64,000 bases of DNA from Clostridia bacterium (GCA_017397765.1 JAFQIB010000003.1:1-64000); one strand, 5' to 3'; shown: positions 1 through 9,342, numbered from the stretch's first letter. A program made the numbers and translations. Notes: a model not told the origin generated them from the letters alone.

Positions 1-1
1 C

Positions 2-3000
2 ACGGGCGAAGTGCTCGTCAAGACCGAGGTCGAATCCGTCAAGAATTCCCTCTACATCTCCGATTTCTCCGTGGATGCCGCCGGCGTTTACTACCTCGGC
101 GTGCCTGACGGCAGCAACTACCTGTTCAAGCTGGAGGTCACGGAAGCCGCCGCACCGGCAGTCCAGGAGCGCATCCTGGACGCTACCGCCGACCTCACCG
201 CCATGGCACAGGGCGAGAAGATGGACGGCGACACCGACCTGGTAAACGATTTCTTCACCATCCATTATTCCGCCAAGACCAAGATCGACGGCTCCAGCAA
301 GGAATTTGACGACGGCTACACCGCCGCCCAGCGTCTTAACTTCGGCGGCAAGACCCAGCCCGGCAAGGACATGATCAACTCCGTCCGCTTTACCGCAGAG
401 GGCGCAGGGGATCTGAAGCTTTGGTGGGTCTCCGGCGGCGACGGCCGGCAGTTTGCCCTCTATGACGCCCAGGGCGTGATCCTTTGCAAGACGGAGGTGG
501 AATCCGTCAAGAACGCGCTGTACATCAGCACGCTCCCCATTGACGCTGCCGGCACCTATTATCTCGGCGTGCCCGACGGCAGCAACTATCTCTTCCGCAT
601 GCAGCTGACCACCGGTCAGGCCGGGGCTGCCCAGCCCGTCCGCCGTGCCTGGGCGGACGTTCCGGCCCCGACGGTGACCGCTGCCCTGGACAAGGGCGAC
701 GGCACCCTGGAGGTGACCGTTGCCGCCCCCGTCGGCTTTGACGGCGGCGACGAGGTGATCGTCTCCGCGCTGGACAGCGAGGGCAACGTCATTGCCACCC
801 GCCGCTCCATCGCTGAAAAGGACGAGCACGTCCTGTCCCTGGAGCTTTCCGCTTCCGGCAGCTACAGCCTGACCGCAGTGCTGAACCGCGAGGGCGAAGA
901 GAGCAAATCCGCCCCCGCTCTCAGCGCAGACTTCACCCTGCCCCTGGGCAAACCCGCCATTTCCAGCGCCACCAGCGCAGGCGGCGGCAGCGTAGCCCTC
1001 GTCTGGGCAGAGGTACAGGAAGCCACCGGCTATGAGGTCCTTGTCAACGGCGCTTCTGCAGGCAGCTGCGAAAGCACCGAATACACCGTTTCCGGCCTGA
1101 CCATCGGCGAAGCAGCCGCCTTCACCGTCCGTGCCCTGCGCGGCGAGGAAGCCGGCCCCCTGTCCGCCGAGGTGACCGCCATCCCCACCGAGGAAGCTCA
1201 GCGCGCCTGGAGCTTCGTGGTCTACGGCCCCTCCACCAACGAGGCGGACAACGGCTATATCGGCTCCGTCAATGAGACCGGTTCCGTCACCGTGTACTCC
1301 GAGAACGGCAAGGGCAAGATCCAGCCCAATGCTGACGACGGTGTGGCCTTCTACTACACTGCCGTCCCCGCCGACAAGAACTTCACGTTGCGCGCCAAGG
1401 TGCATGTGGACAACTGGGATTACTCCAACGGCCAGGAGGGCTTCGGCCTGATGGCGGCGGACAGCGTCCCGGCCATGGGCACGGGCAGCTACCTGACCAA
1501 CCAGTACATGGCGCTGGCCACCAAGCTGGAGTTCTACTGGTACAACGGCAAGCTCAGCGACTCCGGCACGAAGTACACCATGCGCCTGGGCCTGGGCGTG
1601 CTGGCCAAGCTTGGCCGTACTCCGGACACCAAGGACGCCATCCTGGGTGTGACCTATCCCCTGGATACCACCGCGCCTCGCAAGCCCATCGAAGAGGTTT
1701 CCAACTACAACGTCATCGGCAACAACACCAACCGCGACATCCTGGACAAGACGGCCGCCACCATCGCCGAGCTGACGGATTTCGATCTGGAGATCCAGCG
1801 TAACAACACCGGCTATTTCATCACCTACTACGATGAGAACGGCGAGATCATCAACCAGTACCGGGACTACGATCCCAATGCCCTGACCCTGATGGACTCC
1901 GAAAACGTGTATGTGGGCTTCTTCGCTGCCCGCCGCGCACGGGCCACCTTCTCCGACGTGCAGCTGACCGTCATCGATCCCGCTGACGACGCAGCTGTCC
2001 AGGAGCGTCCGGTGGAGAAGGTTCTCCCCTCCCTGTCCATCGTGTCCGGCGCTTCCTCCAACAGCGAGATGTACCCCCTGTCCTGGGTGAGCAATGTGGC
2101 CGGCACGGTGGATGTGTACGTCGGCGAGCCCGAGGGAGATCAGGAGCTGGTGGCCAGCGGATTGTCCTCCGCGGCTGAGATCCGCAATGACTACAGCATC
2201 CGCCTCCCCTACACCGGCGAAATGGCTGTCGAGGTGGTCATGACCCCCGACCCCGCGCAGGATCTGGGCGATTACCGCGAGCTGGCCTCCACCCGCGCTG
2301 TGTCCGCCACAGCGAATGTGGTGTATATCAACGTCTACGCCAAGCTTGATGAAATCTGCGTCACCCCCTACGGCACGCCCTCCGGCCTGGGCACCCCGGA
2401 AAGCCCTCTGAACCTCGTCACCGCCGTGAAGTATGCCCGTCCCGGCCAGACCATCCTGCTGGCAGAGGGCACCTACAGCATGCTGGAGCCCCTGCGCATC
2501 CCCCATGGCATTGACGGTACCGCCGACCAGCCCATCCGCCTGATCGCTGCGCCCGATGCAGCCTCCCGCCCGGTGCTGGACTTCCAGAATCTGAGCGCCG
2601 GCATCATCCACGGCGGCGATTACTGGTACTTCGAGGGCTTCGACGTCACCCGCGCCGCCAACGGCCAGAAGGGCTTCCAGGTCTCCGGCCATTACAACAC
2701 CCTGGAGAACCTCCACACCTACCACAACGGCAATTCCGGCATCCAGATCAGTCGCTACGCCGGCTCCGATCCCGTCAGCGAGTGGCCCAGCTACAACCTG
2801 ATCCTCAATTGTACCTCCTGGGGCAATGCCGACGCCGGCTATGAGGACGCCGACGGCTTTGCCGCCAAGCTGACCTGCGGCCCCGGCAATGTGCTGGACG
2901 GCTGCGTGGCCTACAACAACGCCGACGACGGCTATGACCTCTACGCCAAGATCGAGACCGGCCCCATCGGCGCAGTCACCATCCGCAACTCCGTCGCCTA

Positions 3001-3496
3001 CGCCAACGGCATCCTGGAGGACGGCACCATCGGCGGCAACGGCAACGGCTTCAAGCTCGGCGGCTCCAACATTCCCGGCGGCCACCGGCTGGAAAACTCC
3101 TACGCCTTCTTCAACCGCTCCAAGGGCATCGACTCCAACTCCTGCCCCGACGTGATCGTGGAGAACTGCGTCAGCTACAACAACCTCCGCTACAATGTGG
3201 CTCTCTACACCAACATTGAGCAGGACACCGCCTATCAGGCGAAGAACGTGATCTCCTTCAAGGATGCGACGATCTCCTCCGGCGATCCCTCCGAAGGCGA
3301 TGAATTCAAGCCCAAGGGCAATCAGGACCCCGCCGCTTACCAGAATGACACCTGCTACTACTGGAACGGCGCAGTCAGCGCCAACACCGCCGGCGACGTC
3401 ATTACGGCCGAGGACTTCGTTTCCCTGGAGTTCAAGGGCGTGAACCGCCTGGAGGACGGCTCCATCGACCTGCAGGGCTTCCTGCAGCGCAAGTGA
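2..3496 (+). CDS. Secreted pectate lyase, family PL9 (5' end outside window)
   Basis: The frame is open through the left edge, so the true start and signal peptide are missing; 1164 residues are visible. The C-terminal third is a parallel beta-helix with PL9 hallmarks: an ADGFAAK segment (codons near 2859-2879), a DDGYD cluster (2924-2938) and a GFK lysine (3053-3055). Their spacing matches the calcium-binding aspartates and the catalytic lysine known for the PL9 enzyme Pel9A. PL9 enzymes cleave polygalacturonate by beta-elimination. Upstream lie two copies of a roughly 150-residue module (each ending YYLGVPDGSNYLF, near residues 36-48 and 190-202), then fibronectin-III-like segments at about residues 205-395, then a concanavalin-like region. 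No sortase motif or SLH domain is seen at the C-terminus. The assignment to pectate lyase is strong; the roles of the N-terminal modules are inferred to be carbohydrate binding. Confidence 0.85.
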   Translation, partial: TGEVLVKTEVESVKNSLYISDFSVDAAGVYYLGVPDGSNYLFKLEVTEAAAPAVQERILDATADLTAMAQGEKMDGDTDLVNDFFTIHYSAKTKIDGSSKEFDDGYTAAQRLNFGGKTQPGKDMINSVRFTAEGAGDLKLWWVSGGDGRQFALYDAQGVILCKTEVESVKNALYISTLPIDAAGTYYLGVPDGSNYLFRMQLTTGQAGAAQPVRRAWADVPAPTVTAALDKGDGTLEVTVAAPVGFDGGDEVIVSALDSEGNVIATRRSIAEKDEHVLSLELSASGSYSLTAVLNREGEESKSAPALSADFTLPLGKPAISSATSAGGGSVALVWAEVQEATGYEVLVNGASAGSCESTEYTVSGLTIGEAAAFTVRALRGEEAGPLSAEVTAIPTEEAQRAWSFVVYGPSTNEADNGYIGSVNETGSVTVYSENGKGKIQPNADDGVAFYYTAVPADKNFTLRAKVHVDNWDYSNGQEGFGLMAADSVPAMGTGSYLTNQYMALATKLEFYWYNGKLSDSGTKYTMRLGLGVLAKLGRTPDTKDAILGVTYPLDTTAPRKPIEEVSNYNVIGNNTNRDILDKTAATIAELTDFDLEIQRNNTGYFITYYDENGEIINQYRDYDPNALTLMDSENVYVGFFAARRARATFSDVQLTVIDPADDAAVQERPVEKVLPSLSIVSGASSNSEMYPLSWVSNVAGTVDVYVGEPEGDQELVASGLSSAAEIRNDYSIRLPYTGEMAVEVVMTPDPAQDLGDYRELASTRAVSATANVVYINVYAKLDEICVTPYGTPSGLGTPESPLNLVTAVKYARPGQTILLAEGTYSMLEPLRIPHGIDGTADQPIRLIAAPDAASRPVLDFQNLSAGIIHGGDYWYFEGFDVTRAANGQKGFQVSGHYNTLENLHTYHNGNSGIQISRYAGSDPVSEWPSYNLILNCTSWGNADAGYEDADGFAAKLTCGPGNVLDGCVAYNNADDGYDLYAKIETGPIGAVTIRNSVAYANGILEDGTIGGNGNGFKLGGSNIPGGHRLENSYAFFNRSKGIDSNSCPDVIVENCVSYNNLRYNVALYTNIEQDTAYQAKNVISFKDATISSGDPSEGDEFKPKGNQDPAAYQNDTCYYWNGAVSANTAGDVITAEDFVSLEFKGVNRLEDGSIDLQGFLQRK

Positions 3497-3559
3497 TCCC
3501 TGACATCACGCGCCCCGGTCTGCCGAGCAGCAGGCCAGGGCATATTTTGTCACACAAAC

Positions 3560-3591
3560 AGGCGGTATCCGGTTTGTCCCGGATACCGCCT
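3560..3591. terminator. Terminator-type hairpin, left copy of a 32-bp duplication
   Basis: A perfect 12-bp stem (GGCGGTATCCGG / CCGGATACCGCC) with a 6-nt loop lies 64 bp after the pectate lyase stop. It is followed on the plus strand by element sequence (CAGCGTG) rather than by a T tract. The same 32 bp recur at 3928-3959 with one loop change. Confidence 0.75.
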
Positions 3592-3927
3592 CAGCGTGTC
3601 GAAAAAGTGCTTTAGGCACTTTTTCGAGGATTTGCACTCGCGCACTGGTCACTCGGCCATCACCGGGACAAGCCCGGCGCTGGCTATGCTCGGCAAATGC
3701 AAGCATTTGCTCTCGCTAGTCGGCGCAAGCGCCTCCTTCGTGCAACGACAAGTCGTTCTCCCGGCCGTTCGTTCGTGTAAGGAAGCTTTTCCTGACGGAA
3801 AAGCACGAAAATCGCCGCACAGGGGCTTCGCCCCGTTTAACCGCCCCGAAGGGGCTCGCCGATTTCCGATCTAAAGTCAGAGGGCTTGCGAGCCCTCCGA
3901 CACCTCCCGGGGTTTGTTGATGGTCTA
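3592..3927 (+). mobile_element. Hairpin-rich MITE-like element, copy A (long form, 336 bp)
   Basis: This copy runs from CAGCGTGTCG to TTGATGGTCTA and is bounded exactly by the 32-bp hairpin duplication. Its ends form an imperfect inverted repeat. The inside is a chain of perfect stem-loops: a 12-bp stem at the 5' end, AACGAC/GTCGTT, GCTTTTCC/GGAAAAGC, GGGGC/GCCCC and GAGGGCT/AGCCCTC. It carries an extra block of about 80 bp (GGCAAATGCAAGCATTTGC region) that is shared only with copy C. Open frames inside it have no homologous protein character. It lies between convergent genes. Confidence 0.8.
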
Positions 3928-3959
3928 AGGCGGTATCCGGTTTATCCCGGATACCGCCT
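3928..3959. terminator. Terminator hairpin, right copy of the 32-bp duplication
   Basis: The same 12-bp stem as at 3560-3591, with one loop substitution. On the plus strand it is followed by TTGATATTTGTTTTT, so this copy keeps the T-rich tract. Transcripts from the pectate lyase would therefore run through element copy A before stopping here. Confidence 0.75.
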
Positions 3960-3971
3960 TGATATTTGTTT

Positions 3972-4925
3972 TTATCGCTCCTCGCGGAAATAGGGCAAGC
4001 CCAGCGACGCCGGGGGATGATTCTCCCGCTTGTTTCGGATACTGGTGAAAATCAGCACCGCAATGGTGAACACATAGGGCAGCATCTTGAGCATGGACTG
4101 CGCCGTCATCGCGGAGAAGATACCGCCCAGCTGGGTCAGCTGGCTGGCACAGCGGTACAGGAAGCCGAAAATGATGGAGCCGACAATCGCCATATGCGGC
4201 CGCCACAGGGCGAAGATCACCAGCGCCACAGACAACCAGCCGTATTCCTCCAGATTCTTGTACGCCTCCTGGGAGGCCTCAAAGTCAATGATGCTGTAGA
4301 AGCCGCCCAGCGCCGCAATGCCCGCGCCGATCAGGGTTGCAATATACTTGTAGCGGGTCACGTTCACGCCCACCGCATCCGCAGTGCCGGGATTCTCACC
4401 GATGGAGCGCAGCCGCAGGCCCACCTTTGTGCGCATCAGCACATAGGAGGCCACCACGCAGACCAGGATGGCCAGATAGAACAGGATGCCCAGCTTCTGC
4501 AGCGCATCGCTGCGGGCAGCGAAGGGCTGACGGAACAGCGTACGGCTGAACTGCAGATAGACCGTGTGATCCATCGTGCCGAAGAGCACCTTGCTCAGAC
4601 CGGCGCCGAAGGTCGTCAGCGCCAGGCCCGTCACATTCTGATTGGCACGCAGCGTAATGGTCAGGAAGCTGTAGATCAGGCCCGTCAGCATGCCGAAGAG
4701 TATCGCCCCCAGAATGCCGATGAGCACCACCAGGAAGCCGGGCAGCTGCAAACCGCCCACCAGGCACAGCGCCAGGCAGCCGCCTGCGCCGCCCATGCAC
4801 ATGATGCCGGGGATGCCCAGGTTCAGATGGCCGGACTTCTCCGTGAGGATCTCGCCCGTCGCGCCGTACATGAAGATGGCGCCAAAGCCCAGGGATTCAA
4901 TTGCAAAATTCAGCCACGGATTCAT
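3972..4925 (-). CDS. BMP-family ABC transporter permease 2 (NupQ/YufQ-like)
   Basis: This 317-residue protein has about eight hydrophobic segments and the BPD_transp_2 character of nucleoside/purine importers (EILTEKSGHLNLGIPG near residue 28, SIGENPGTADAVGVNV mid-protein). It is the last gene of a four-gene minus-strand operon with a BMP binding protein, a double ATPase and a first permease, and its ATG overlaps the stop of permease 1 by 4 bp (ATGA). The two permeases would form the membrane channel. Family evidence supports nucleosides or purines as the substrate, but the exact substrate cannot be read from the sequence. Confidence 0.9.
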   Translation of the reverse strand: MNPWLNFAIESLGFGAIFMYGATGEILTEKSGHLNLGIPGIMCMGGAGGCLALCLVGGLQLPGFLVVLIGILGAILFGMLTGLIYSFLTITLRANQNVTGLALTTFGAGLSKVLFGTMDHTVYLQFSRTLFRQPFAARSDALQKLGILFYLAILVCVVASYVLMRTKVGLRLRSIGENPGTADAVGVNVTRYKYIATLIGAGIAALGGFYSIIDFEASQEAYKNLEEYGWLSVALVIFALWRPHMAIVGSIIFGFLYRCASQLTQLGGIFSAMTAQSMLKMLPYVFTIAVLIFTSIRNKRENHPPASLGLPYFREER

Positions 4926-6070
4926 TTGGCCGCCTCCTTCCCGTCAGCATGATGCCGCTTGCGCAGCACAACCTTGTACTGAATGAAGAATTCGCAGGCA
5001 ATGACGAAGAACAACACAACGCCCACGAACACATCCTCATAAGCGCCCTTGACGCCGAAGGTCTGGGTCACCCTGCCGCGCTGGAGCACCGTGACCAGCG
5101 CAGAGGAGAAGAGCATCATCAGCGGGTTGAAATAACCCATCCAGGACACGATGATGGCCGTGAAGCCCAGGCCGCCGATGGAGGTGGTGGTGATGGTATT
5201 GTCCTTGCCGGCAAAGAGGAAGCCGGCAACGCCGCAGATCAATCCGCTGACCAGCATCGTGCGGATGATGACCTTCTTGACGTTGATGCCGCTGTACTGG
5301 GCCGTGCGCACGCTCTCACCCACCACGGAGATTTCATAGCCATGCTTGGTGAACTTCAGGTACACAAAGGTCACCAGCGTCACCGCGGCCACCACCAGCA
5401 CAATGAACAGGTAGTTGTTGCCGATCACAGGCAGCTTGCCGTGGGGCAGAGCGTCCAGAGAGGAGTCCGTGGGCACCCAGATCTTCAGGAAGAAGTCCAC
5501 CACATAGATCGCCACATAGTTCATCATCAGGGTGAAGAGGGTCTCGTTGGTGTTCCACTGTGCCTTGAACAGGGAGGGGATCACCGCCCAGACGCCGGCA
5601 GCAAGCAGCGCAGCAAGCAGCATGATGACCAGCAGCAGTCCCTCCGGCACCTTGCCGCCCAGATAGAACGCCGCAGCAATTGCCGCCAGCGTTCCAATCA
5701 GCGTCTGGCCCTCCGCGCCGATATTCCAGAAGCGCATCCGGAAGGCAGGCGTCACCGCCAGGGAGATGCACTGCAGGATCGCCATATCCCGCAGGAATTC
5801 CCAGATGCGGTTATACCGGCGGGCGGCAGCGGCGTTCAGCTTGAAGGAGCCGTCATAGAAGGAGGTGAAGAATTTCCCGAAGAACTCCCCCAGGGAGTCG
5901 GGCTTCTTGGGGCCTTCGGCGATCAGCAGATAAGCCACCAGGCCGCAGAAGGTGAAGCCGACCGCAATGGCCGCCAGGCGGATCAGCCACGCAGCCCAGG
6001 AGGGAAGCGAGCCCCGCTTCACCAGATGAACCAGCGGTTCGTGGCTCTTCTTTTTCGTCAGTGTGCTCAT
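4922..6070 (-). CDS. BMP-family ABC transporter permease 1 (NupP/YufP-like)
   Basis: This 382-residue membrane protein has a basic cytoplasmic N-terminus (residues 1-25) and then a first membrane helix near residues 28-50. It carries BPD_transp_2 motifs such as FWNIGAEGQTLIGTLAA and the late SVVGESVRTAQYSGINVKK loop, which is the ATPase-contact region of this family. It overlaps the ATPase gene by 4 bp upstream and permease 2 by 4 bp downstream, which indicates coupled translation. It pairs with the downstream permease as a heterodimeric channel. Confidence 0.9.
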   Translation of the reverse strand: MSTLTKKKSHEPLVHLVKRGSLPSWAAWLIRLAAIAVGFTFCGLVAYLLIAEGPKKPDSLGEFFGKFFTSFYDGSFKLNAAAARRYNRIWEFLRDMAILQCISLAVTPAFRMRFWNIGAEGQTLIGTLAAIAAAFYLGGKVPEGLLLVIMLLAALLAAGVWAVIPSLFKAQWNTNETLFTLMMNYVAIYVVDFFLKIWVPTDSSLDALPHGKLPVIGNNYLFIVLVVAAVTLVTFVYLKFTKHGYEISVVGESVRTAQYSGINVKKVIIRTMLVSGLICGVAGFLFAGKDNTITTTSIGGLGFTAIIVSWMGYFNPLMMLFSSALVTVLQRGRVTQTFGVKGAYEDVFVGVVLFFVIACEFFIQYKVVLRKRHHADGKEAAK

Positions 6071-7773
6071 TCGTTCTCCTCCTGTGCAGGTCGGTCAGTC
6101 TGGGTCATCAGCAGGCCCACCTCTTCCTTCGTGGTGGTGCGGGCGTCCACAAAGCCGGTCACCCTGCCGGAGTTGATGACCATGATCCGGTCACACAGGG
6201 CCAGCAGCACGTCCAGGTCCTCGCCCACAAAGATCACGGCCACGCCGTTCTCCTTCTGCTTGTTCAGCAGATTGTAAATCGTGTAGGAGGAATTGATGTC
6301 CAGGCCGCGCACTGGGTAGGCAGCCATGAGCACCTTGGGCGCAAAGGCGATCTCGCGGCCCACCAGCACCTTCTGCACATTGCCGCCGGAAAGACGGCGC
6401 ACCGGCGTGTTGATGCCGGGGGTAGCGACCTCTAGCTCCCGGATGATCTCCTCCGCCAGCTCCTTGGGCTTCTTGCGGCTCAGGAAGCCGGCCGGGCCCT
6501 TGCGGTAGCTGCGCAGCATCATATTATCGGTGATGCCCATGCTGCCCACCAGGCCCATGCCCAGGCGGTCCTCCGGCACAAAGGACAATCGCACGCCCAG
6601 CGAGCGGATCTCCAGCGGCGTCCGTCCGCGCAGGCTCATCACCTCGTCCTCCCGGAACAGTACCTTGTCCGCAGCCACCAGCTTGCGGATCTGGCTGTTC
6701 TTCATGCCCTTGAAGGAGATCGGCTTACCCTCCGGATCGTGGAAGGAGCCCTGGGCGTCCAGCTCCTTCACCCGGCGCAGGGACTTATGGAAAAAGGTGA
6801 CGGGCTTGTCCTTCTTGGGATTGACAAAGGTGATCTCGCCGCTGTCCAGCAGCTGCAGACCGGCGATTGCCTCCAGCAGCTCCTTCTGGCCGCTGCCGGC
6901 AATACCGGCAATGCCCAGGATTTCGCCGCTGTTGGCCGTGAAGGAGACGTCCTTGAGAATCTGCACACCCTCCGCATTTTTGCAATTCAGCCCCTTGACC
7001 AGCAGACGGGCCTGGGGATTGACGGGCTGGCTGCGCGCAATATCCAGCGACACCTTCTTGCCCACCATCATTTCCGTCAGGCTGCTTTCCGTGGCGTCAC
7101 AGGTGTTGACGGTGGCGATATGCTCGCCCTTGCGCAGGATCGCCACCCGGTCGGAAATGGAAAGCACCTCATGCAGCTTATGGGTGATGATGATGATGGA
7201 CTTGCCGTCCTCCTTCATGCGCCGCAGCACATTGAACAGCCGCTCGATCTCCTGGGGCGTGAGCACGGCAGTGGGCTCATCCAGGATCAGCAGATCCGCG
7301 CCGCGATAGAGCACCTTGATGATCTCCACCGTCTGCTTCTCGGAGACGGACATATCATAGACCTTTTTCTTTGGATCAATATGAAAACCATATTTCTCAG
7401 CAATCTGAGAAACCTGGGAATTGACGTTTTTCAGGTTGTACCGGCCGTCCTCATCCACGCCCAGCACAATGTTTTCCGAAGCAGTGAACAGATCCACCAG
7501 CTTGAAGTGCTGATGAATCATGCCGATTTTCAGGGCAAATGCATCCTTGGGAGAGCGGATGACCACCTCCTGGCCATCCTTGTAGATCTGGCCTTCATCC
7601 GGGAAATAGATGCCGGCAATCATGTTCATCAGCGTGGTTTTTCCGCAGCCATTTTCACCCAGAACCGCCAGAATTTCCCCCTGATACACATCCAGGTTCA
7701 CATTGCGGTTGGCGACAACCTTGCCGAAGCGCTTGGTTACATTCCGCATGCTCAATGCAATCTTGTTATCCAC
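6067..7773 (-). CDS. BMP-family ABC transporter ATPase with two ABC domains (NupO/YufO-like)
   Basis: The 568-residue protein carries two fused nucleotide-binding domains. Domain 1 has Walker A GENGCGKTT (about residues 37-45), an atypical signature VSEKQ and Walker B LLILDEPTAV. Domain 2 has a non-canonical Walker A (GIAGSGQKE), a normal LSGGN signature and a Walker B region (VLMAAYPVRGLD) without the usual glutamate. This asymmetry is normal in the family and leaves domain 1 as the likely main catalytic site. Domain 2 contains an insertion of about 60 residues (KPVTFFHKSLRRVKELD onward) that makes it longer than typical relatives. It sits 110 bp after the binding-protein gene, behind a strong hairpin. 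Confidence 0.9.
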   Translation of the reverse strand: MDNKIALSMRNVTKRFGKVVANRNVNLDVYQGEILAVLGENGCGKTTLMNMIAGIYFPDEGQIYKDGQEVVIRSPKDAFALKIGMIHQHFKLVDLFTASENIVLGVDEDGRYNLKNVNSQVSQIAEKYGFHIDPKKKVYDMSVSEKQTVEIIKVLYRGADLLILDEPTAVLTPQEIERLFNVLRRMKEDGKSIIIITHKLHEVLSISDRVAILRKGEHIATVNTCDATESSLTEMMVGKKVSLDIARSQPVNPQARLLVKGLNCKNAEGVQILKDVSFTANSGEILGIAGIAGSGQKELLEAIAGLQLLDSGEITFVNPKKDKPVTFFHKSLRRVKELDAQGSFHDPEGKPISFKGMKNSQIRKLVAADKVLFREDEVMSLRGRTPLEIRSLGVRLSFVPEDRLGMGLVGSMGITDNMMLRSYRKGPAGFLSRKKPKELAEEIIRELEVATPGINTPVRRLSGGNVQKVLVGREIAFAPKVLMAAYPVRGLDINSSYTIYNLLNKQKENGVAVIFVGEDLDVLLALCDRIMVINSGRVTGFVDARTTTKEEVGLLMTQTDRPAQEENE

Positions 7774-7810
7774 GCTACATCCTCCGTAAACGCTTGGTCA
7801 GAGATTGAAA

Positions 7811-7848
7811 GGCTTGGACCGCCGTTCCGCAGAACGGCAGCCCAAGCC
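7811..7848 (-). terminator. Intercistronic two-tier hairpin between binding protein and ATPase
   Basis: Two stacked stems (GGCTTGG/CCAAGCC outside, GCCGTTC/GAACGGC inside, loop CGCA) fill the gap after the binding-protein stop. No clear T tract follows on the minus strand. It is more likely an mRNA-stabilising or partial attenuation structure that gives excess binding protein over ATPase. Confidence 0.55.
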
Positions 7849-7883
7849 CAAGGTCCTTACTGAAGACCCATGTTGAATCCGGA

Positions 7884-9080
7884 TCAGAAGCCGTTGAGCC
7901 ACTCGATGCCGTCCAGCTTCACATCGAAGTAGGGAGCAGAACGGTACTCGCTCTCGTGGAAGTAGCCGTCGGAAACCACCTCGGTCTCGGGCACATAGTC
8001 GCCCATGTCGTCCACGTCAGCGATGTAGGACTCGATCTTGGCGCCGCCCAGCAGCATGAAGTTGTCAGCAGCGGTGTCGAAGACCTTGATCTCGCCCTTC
8101 TCCAGCTTGGCCTTCACGTCAGCAACGGTCTCCACGGTGCCTTCGGCGGCAACGGCGGTGTTGATGTCGGTCAGCACAACAGAGCCGGTCGCGATGGTGC
8201 CGGTCCAGTCAGCGTCGATGGCTTCGCCATTGGCGACCTGGTTGACGATGTACTGGAAGTAGGGAGCCCAGTTGATGCGGGAGGACACGATGAAGGTGTT
8301 GGGGCAGTTCTTCTGGGTGGAGCCGTTGTAGGAGACGTTGGGGATGCCGGCGTCTTCACAGGCAGTGGGGGCGCCCATGGAGTCAGCATGCTGGGAGATC
8401 AGGTCGCAGCCGGCGCCAATCAGGGCGGTGGCAGCGGCGTTCTCGCCGTTGTAGTCATACCAGGAGCCGGTGAACTGAACCTTCATCTGCACATCGGGGC
8501 AGACGGACTTGGCGCCCAGGTAGAAGGAGGAGAAACCGGAGATCACCTCAGCGTAGGGGAAGGCGCCGACATAGCCCATCAGGGGCACTTCGCCCTTGAG
8601 CTTGCCGTTGGCCTTGATCTCGTTGAGCTTCAGACCGGCGGCAACGCCAGCCAGGTAACGGCCCTCGTAGATCGCAGCGAAGGCGTTGTGGAAGTTGTCC
8701 AGCTTCTCGGTGTGAGCCTTGGTGCCGGTGGCGTGGCAGAACTGCACGTCGGGGCACTCCTTGGCAGCCTTGATCATGAACTCCTCGTGGCCGAAGGAGT
8801 CAGCGAAGATCAGGGTGCAGCCTTCATCCACCAGCTCCATCGCTGCCTCGTAGCAGTCGTTGGATTCGGGGATGTTGCGGTACACGATCACCTGGTCATC
8901 GTTGAGGCCCAGGGCAGCAACGGCCTCGTTCACGCCGTTGATGAAGTTCAGGTCGTAGGTGGAATCCTCGTCGTGCAGCAGGATGACGCCCAGCTTCACT
9001 TCCGCCACGTCCGCAGAGGCGACGGTGAAGACGGAGAGGCACAGCGCAGCGCACAGAACCAGAGCAAGGAACTTTTTCAT
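7884..9080 (-). CDS. BMP-family substrate-binding protein of nucleoside/purine-type ABC importer
   Basis: The start at 9080 was chosen because it gives a signal peptide (MKKFLALVLCAALCLSVF, probable cleavage after ASA) preceded by AAGGAGG; a longer in-frame start upstream would bury the signal. The mature protein of about 375 residues begins VAEVKLGVILLHDEDSTYD and continues with YDLNFINGVNEA, the opening strand and helix of the BMP (PnrA-like) fold. It would capture substrate outside the membrane for the downstream permeases. It is first in its operon, with a promoter at 9201-9229. A lipobox is not convincing, although cysteines at residues 10 and 14 keep lipidation possible. Confidence 0.9.
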   Translation of the reverse strand: MKKFLALVLCAALCLSVFTVASADVAEVKLGVILLHDEDSTYDLNFINGVNEAVAALGLNDDQVIVYRNIPESNDCYEAAMELVDEGCTLIFADSFGHEEFMIKAAKECPDVQFCHATGTKAHTEKLDNFHNAFAAIYEGRYLAGVAAGLKLNEIKANGKLKGEVPLMGYVGAFPYAEVISGFSSFYLGAKSVCPDVQMKVQFTGSWYDYNGENAAATALIGAGCDLISQHADSMGAPTACEDAGIPNVSYNGSTQKNCPNTFIVSSRINWAPYFQYIVNQVANGEAIDADWTGTIATGSVVLTDINTAVAAEGTVETVADVKAKLEKGEIKVFDTAADNFMLLGGAKIESYIADVDDMGDYVPETEVVSDGYFHESEYRSAPYFDVKLDGIEWLNGF

Positions 9081-9200
9081 GGGTGCTTCCTCCTTAATAT
9101 AGATGGGTGTATACACTTCCGGCAAGCCGGAATCTATGGTTCAATCGGGGCGGCGGCGGATCTCTCCGGCTCCGGCGGCGATTGCCAAAGACATACTCCT

Positions 9201-9229
9201 ATTTTACAAACTTTACTTCCGAATAGCAA
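9201..9229 (-). promoter_or_regulatory. Sigma-A-type promoter for the BMP importer operon
   Basis: On the minus strand TTGCTA (9229-9224) and TAAAAT (9206-9201) are separated by 17 bp, leaving a leader of about 110 nt before the binding-protein ATG. I see no recognisable riboswitch in the leader. The 333-bp gap 9081-9413 otherwise holds only this promoter and the one for the aldo/keto reductase. Confidence 0.6.
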
Positions 9230-9342
9230 GCCTTTTTCCATAAACATTCTGTTAAATCCTGAACTTTTTTTCGCTTATTCCGTTTTTTCTTCGTCTTTTC
9301 TGCCGGATCACCGTCAATTCACTTCCTGTGCTTGTCTCCTTC

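Noticed and set aside
3596..3874. Open frame of 92 codons (MSKKCFRHFFEDLHSRTG...) inside element copy A, with relatives in copies B, C and D
   Set aside because: The frame is read through palindromic stems of a non-coding repeat. It is not kept in all copies, and copy-to-copy changes follow base pairing, not codons.
4901..6277. 458-codon plus-strand frame across the permease and ATPase genes
   Set aside because: Antisense shadow; the minus-strand genes overlap by ATGA and have clear transporter motifs.
9081..9200. Possible purine riboswitch in the leader of the BMP importer
   Set aside because: No purine aptamer core or other known riboswitch consensus could be recognised; the leader is short and GC-rich.
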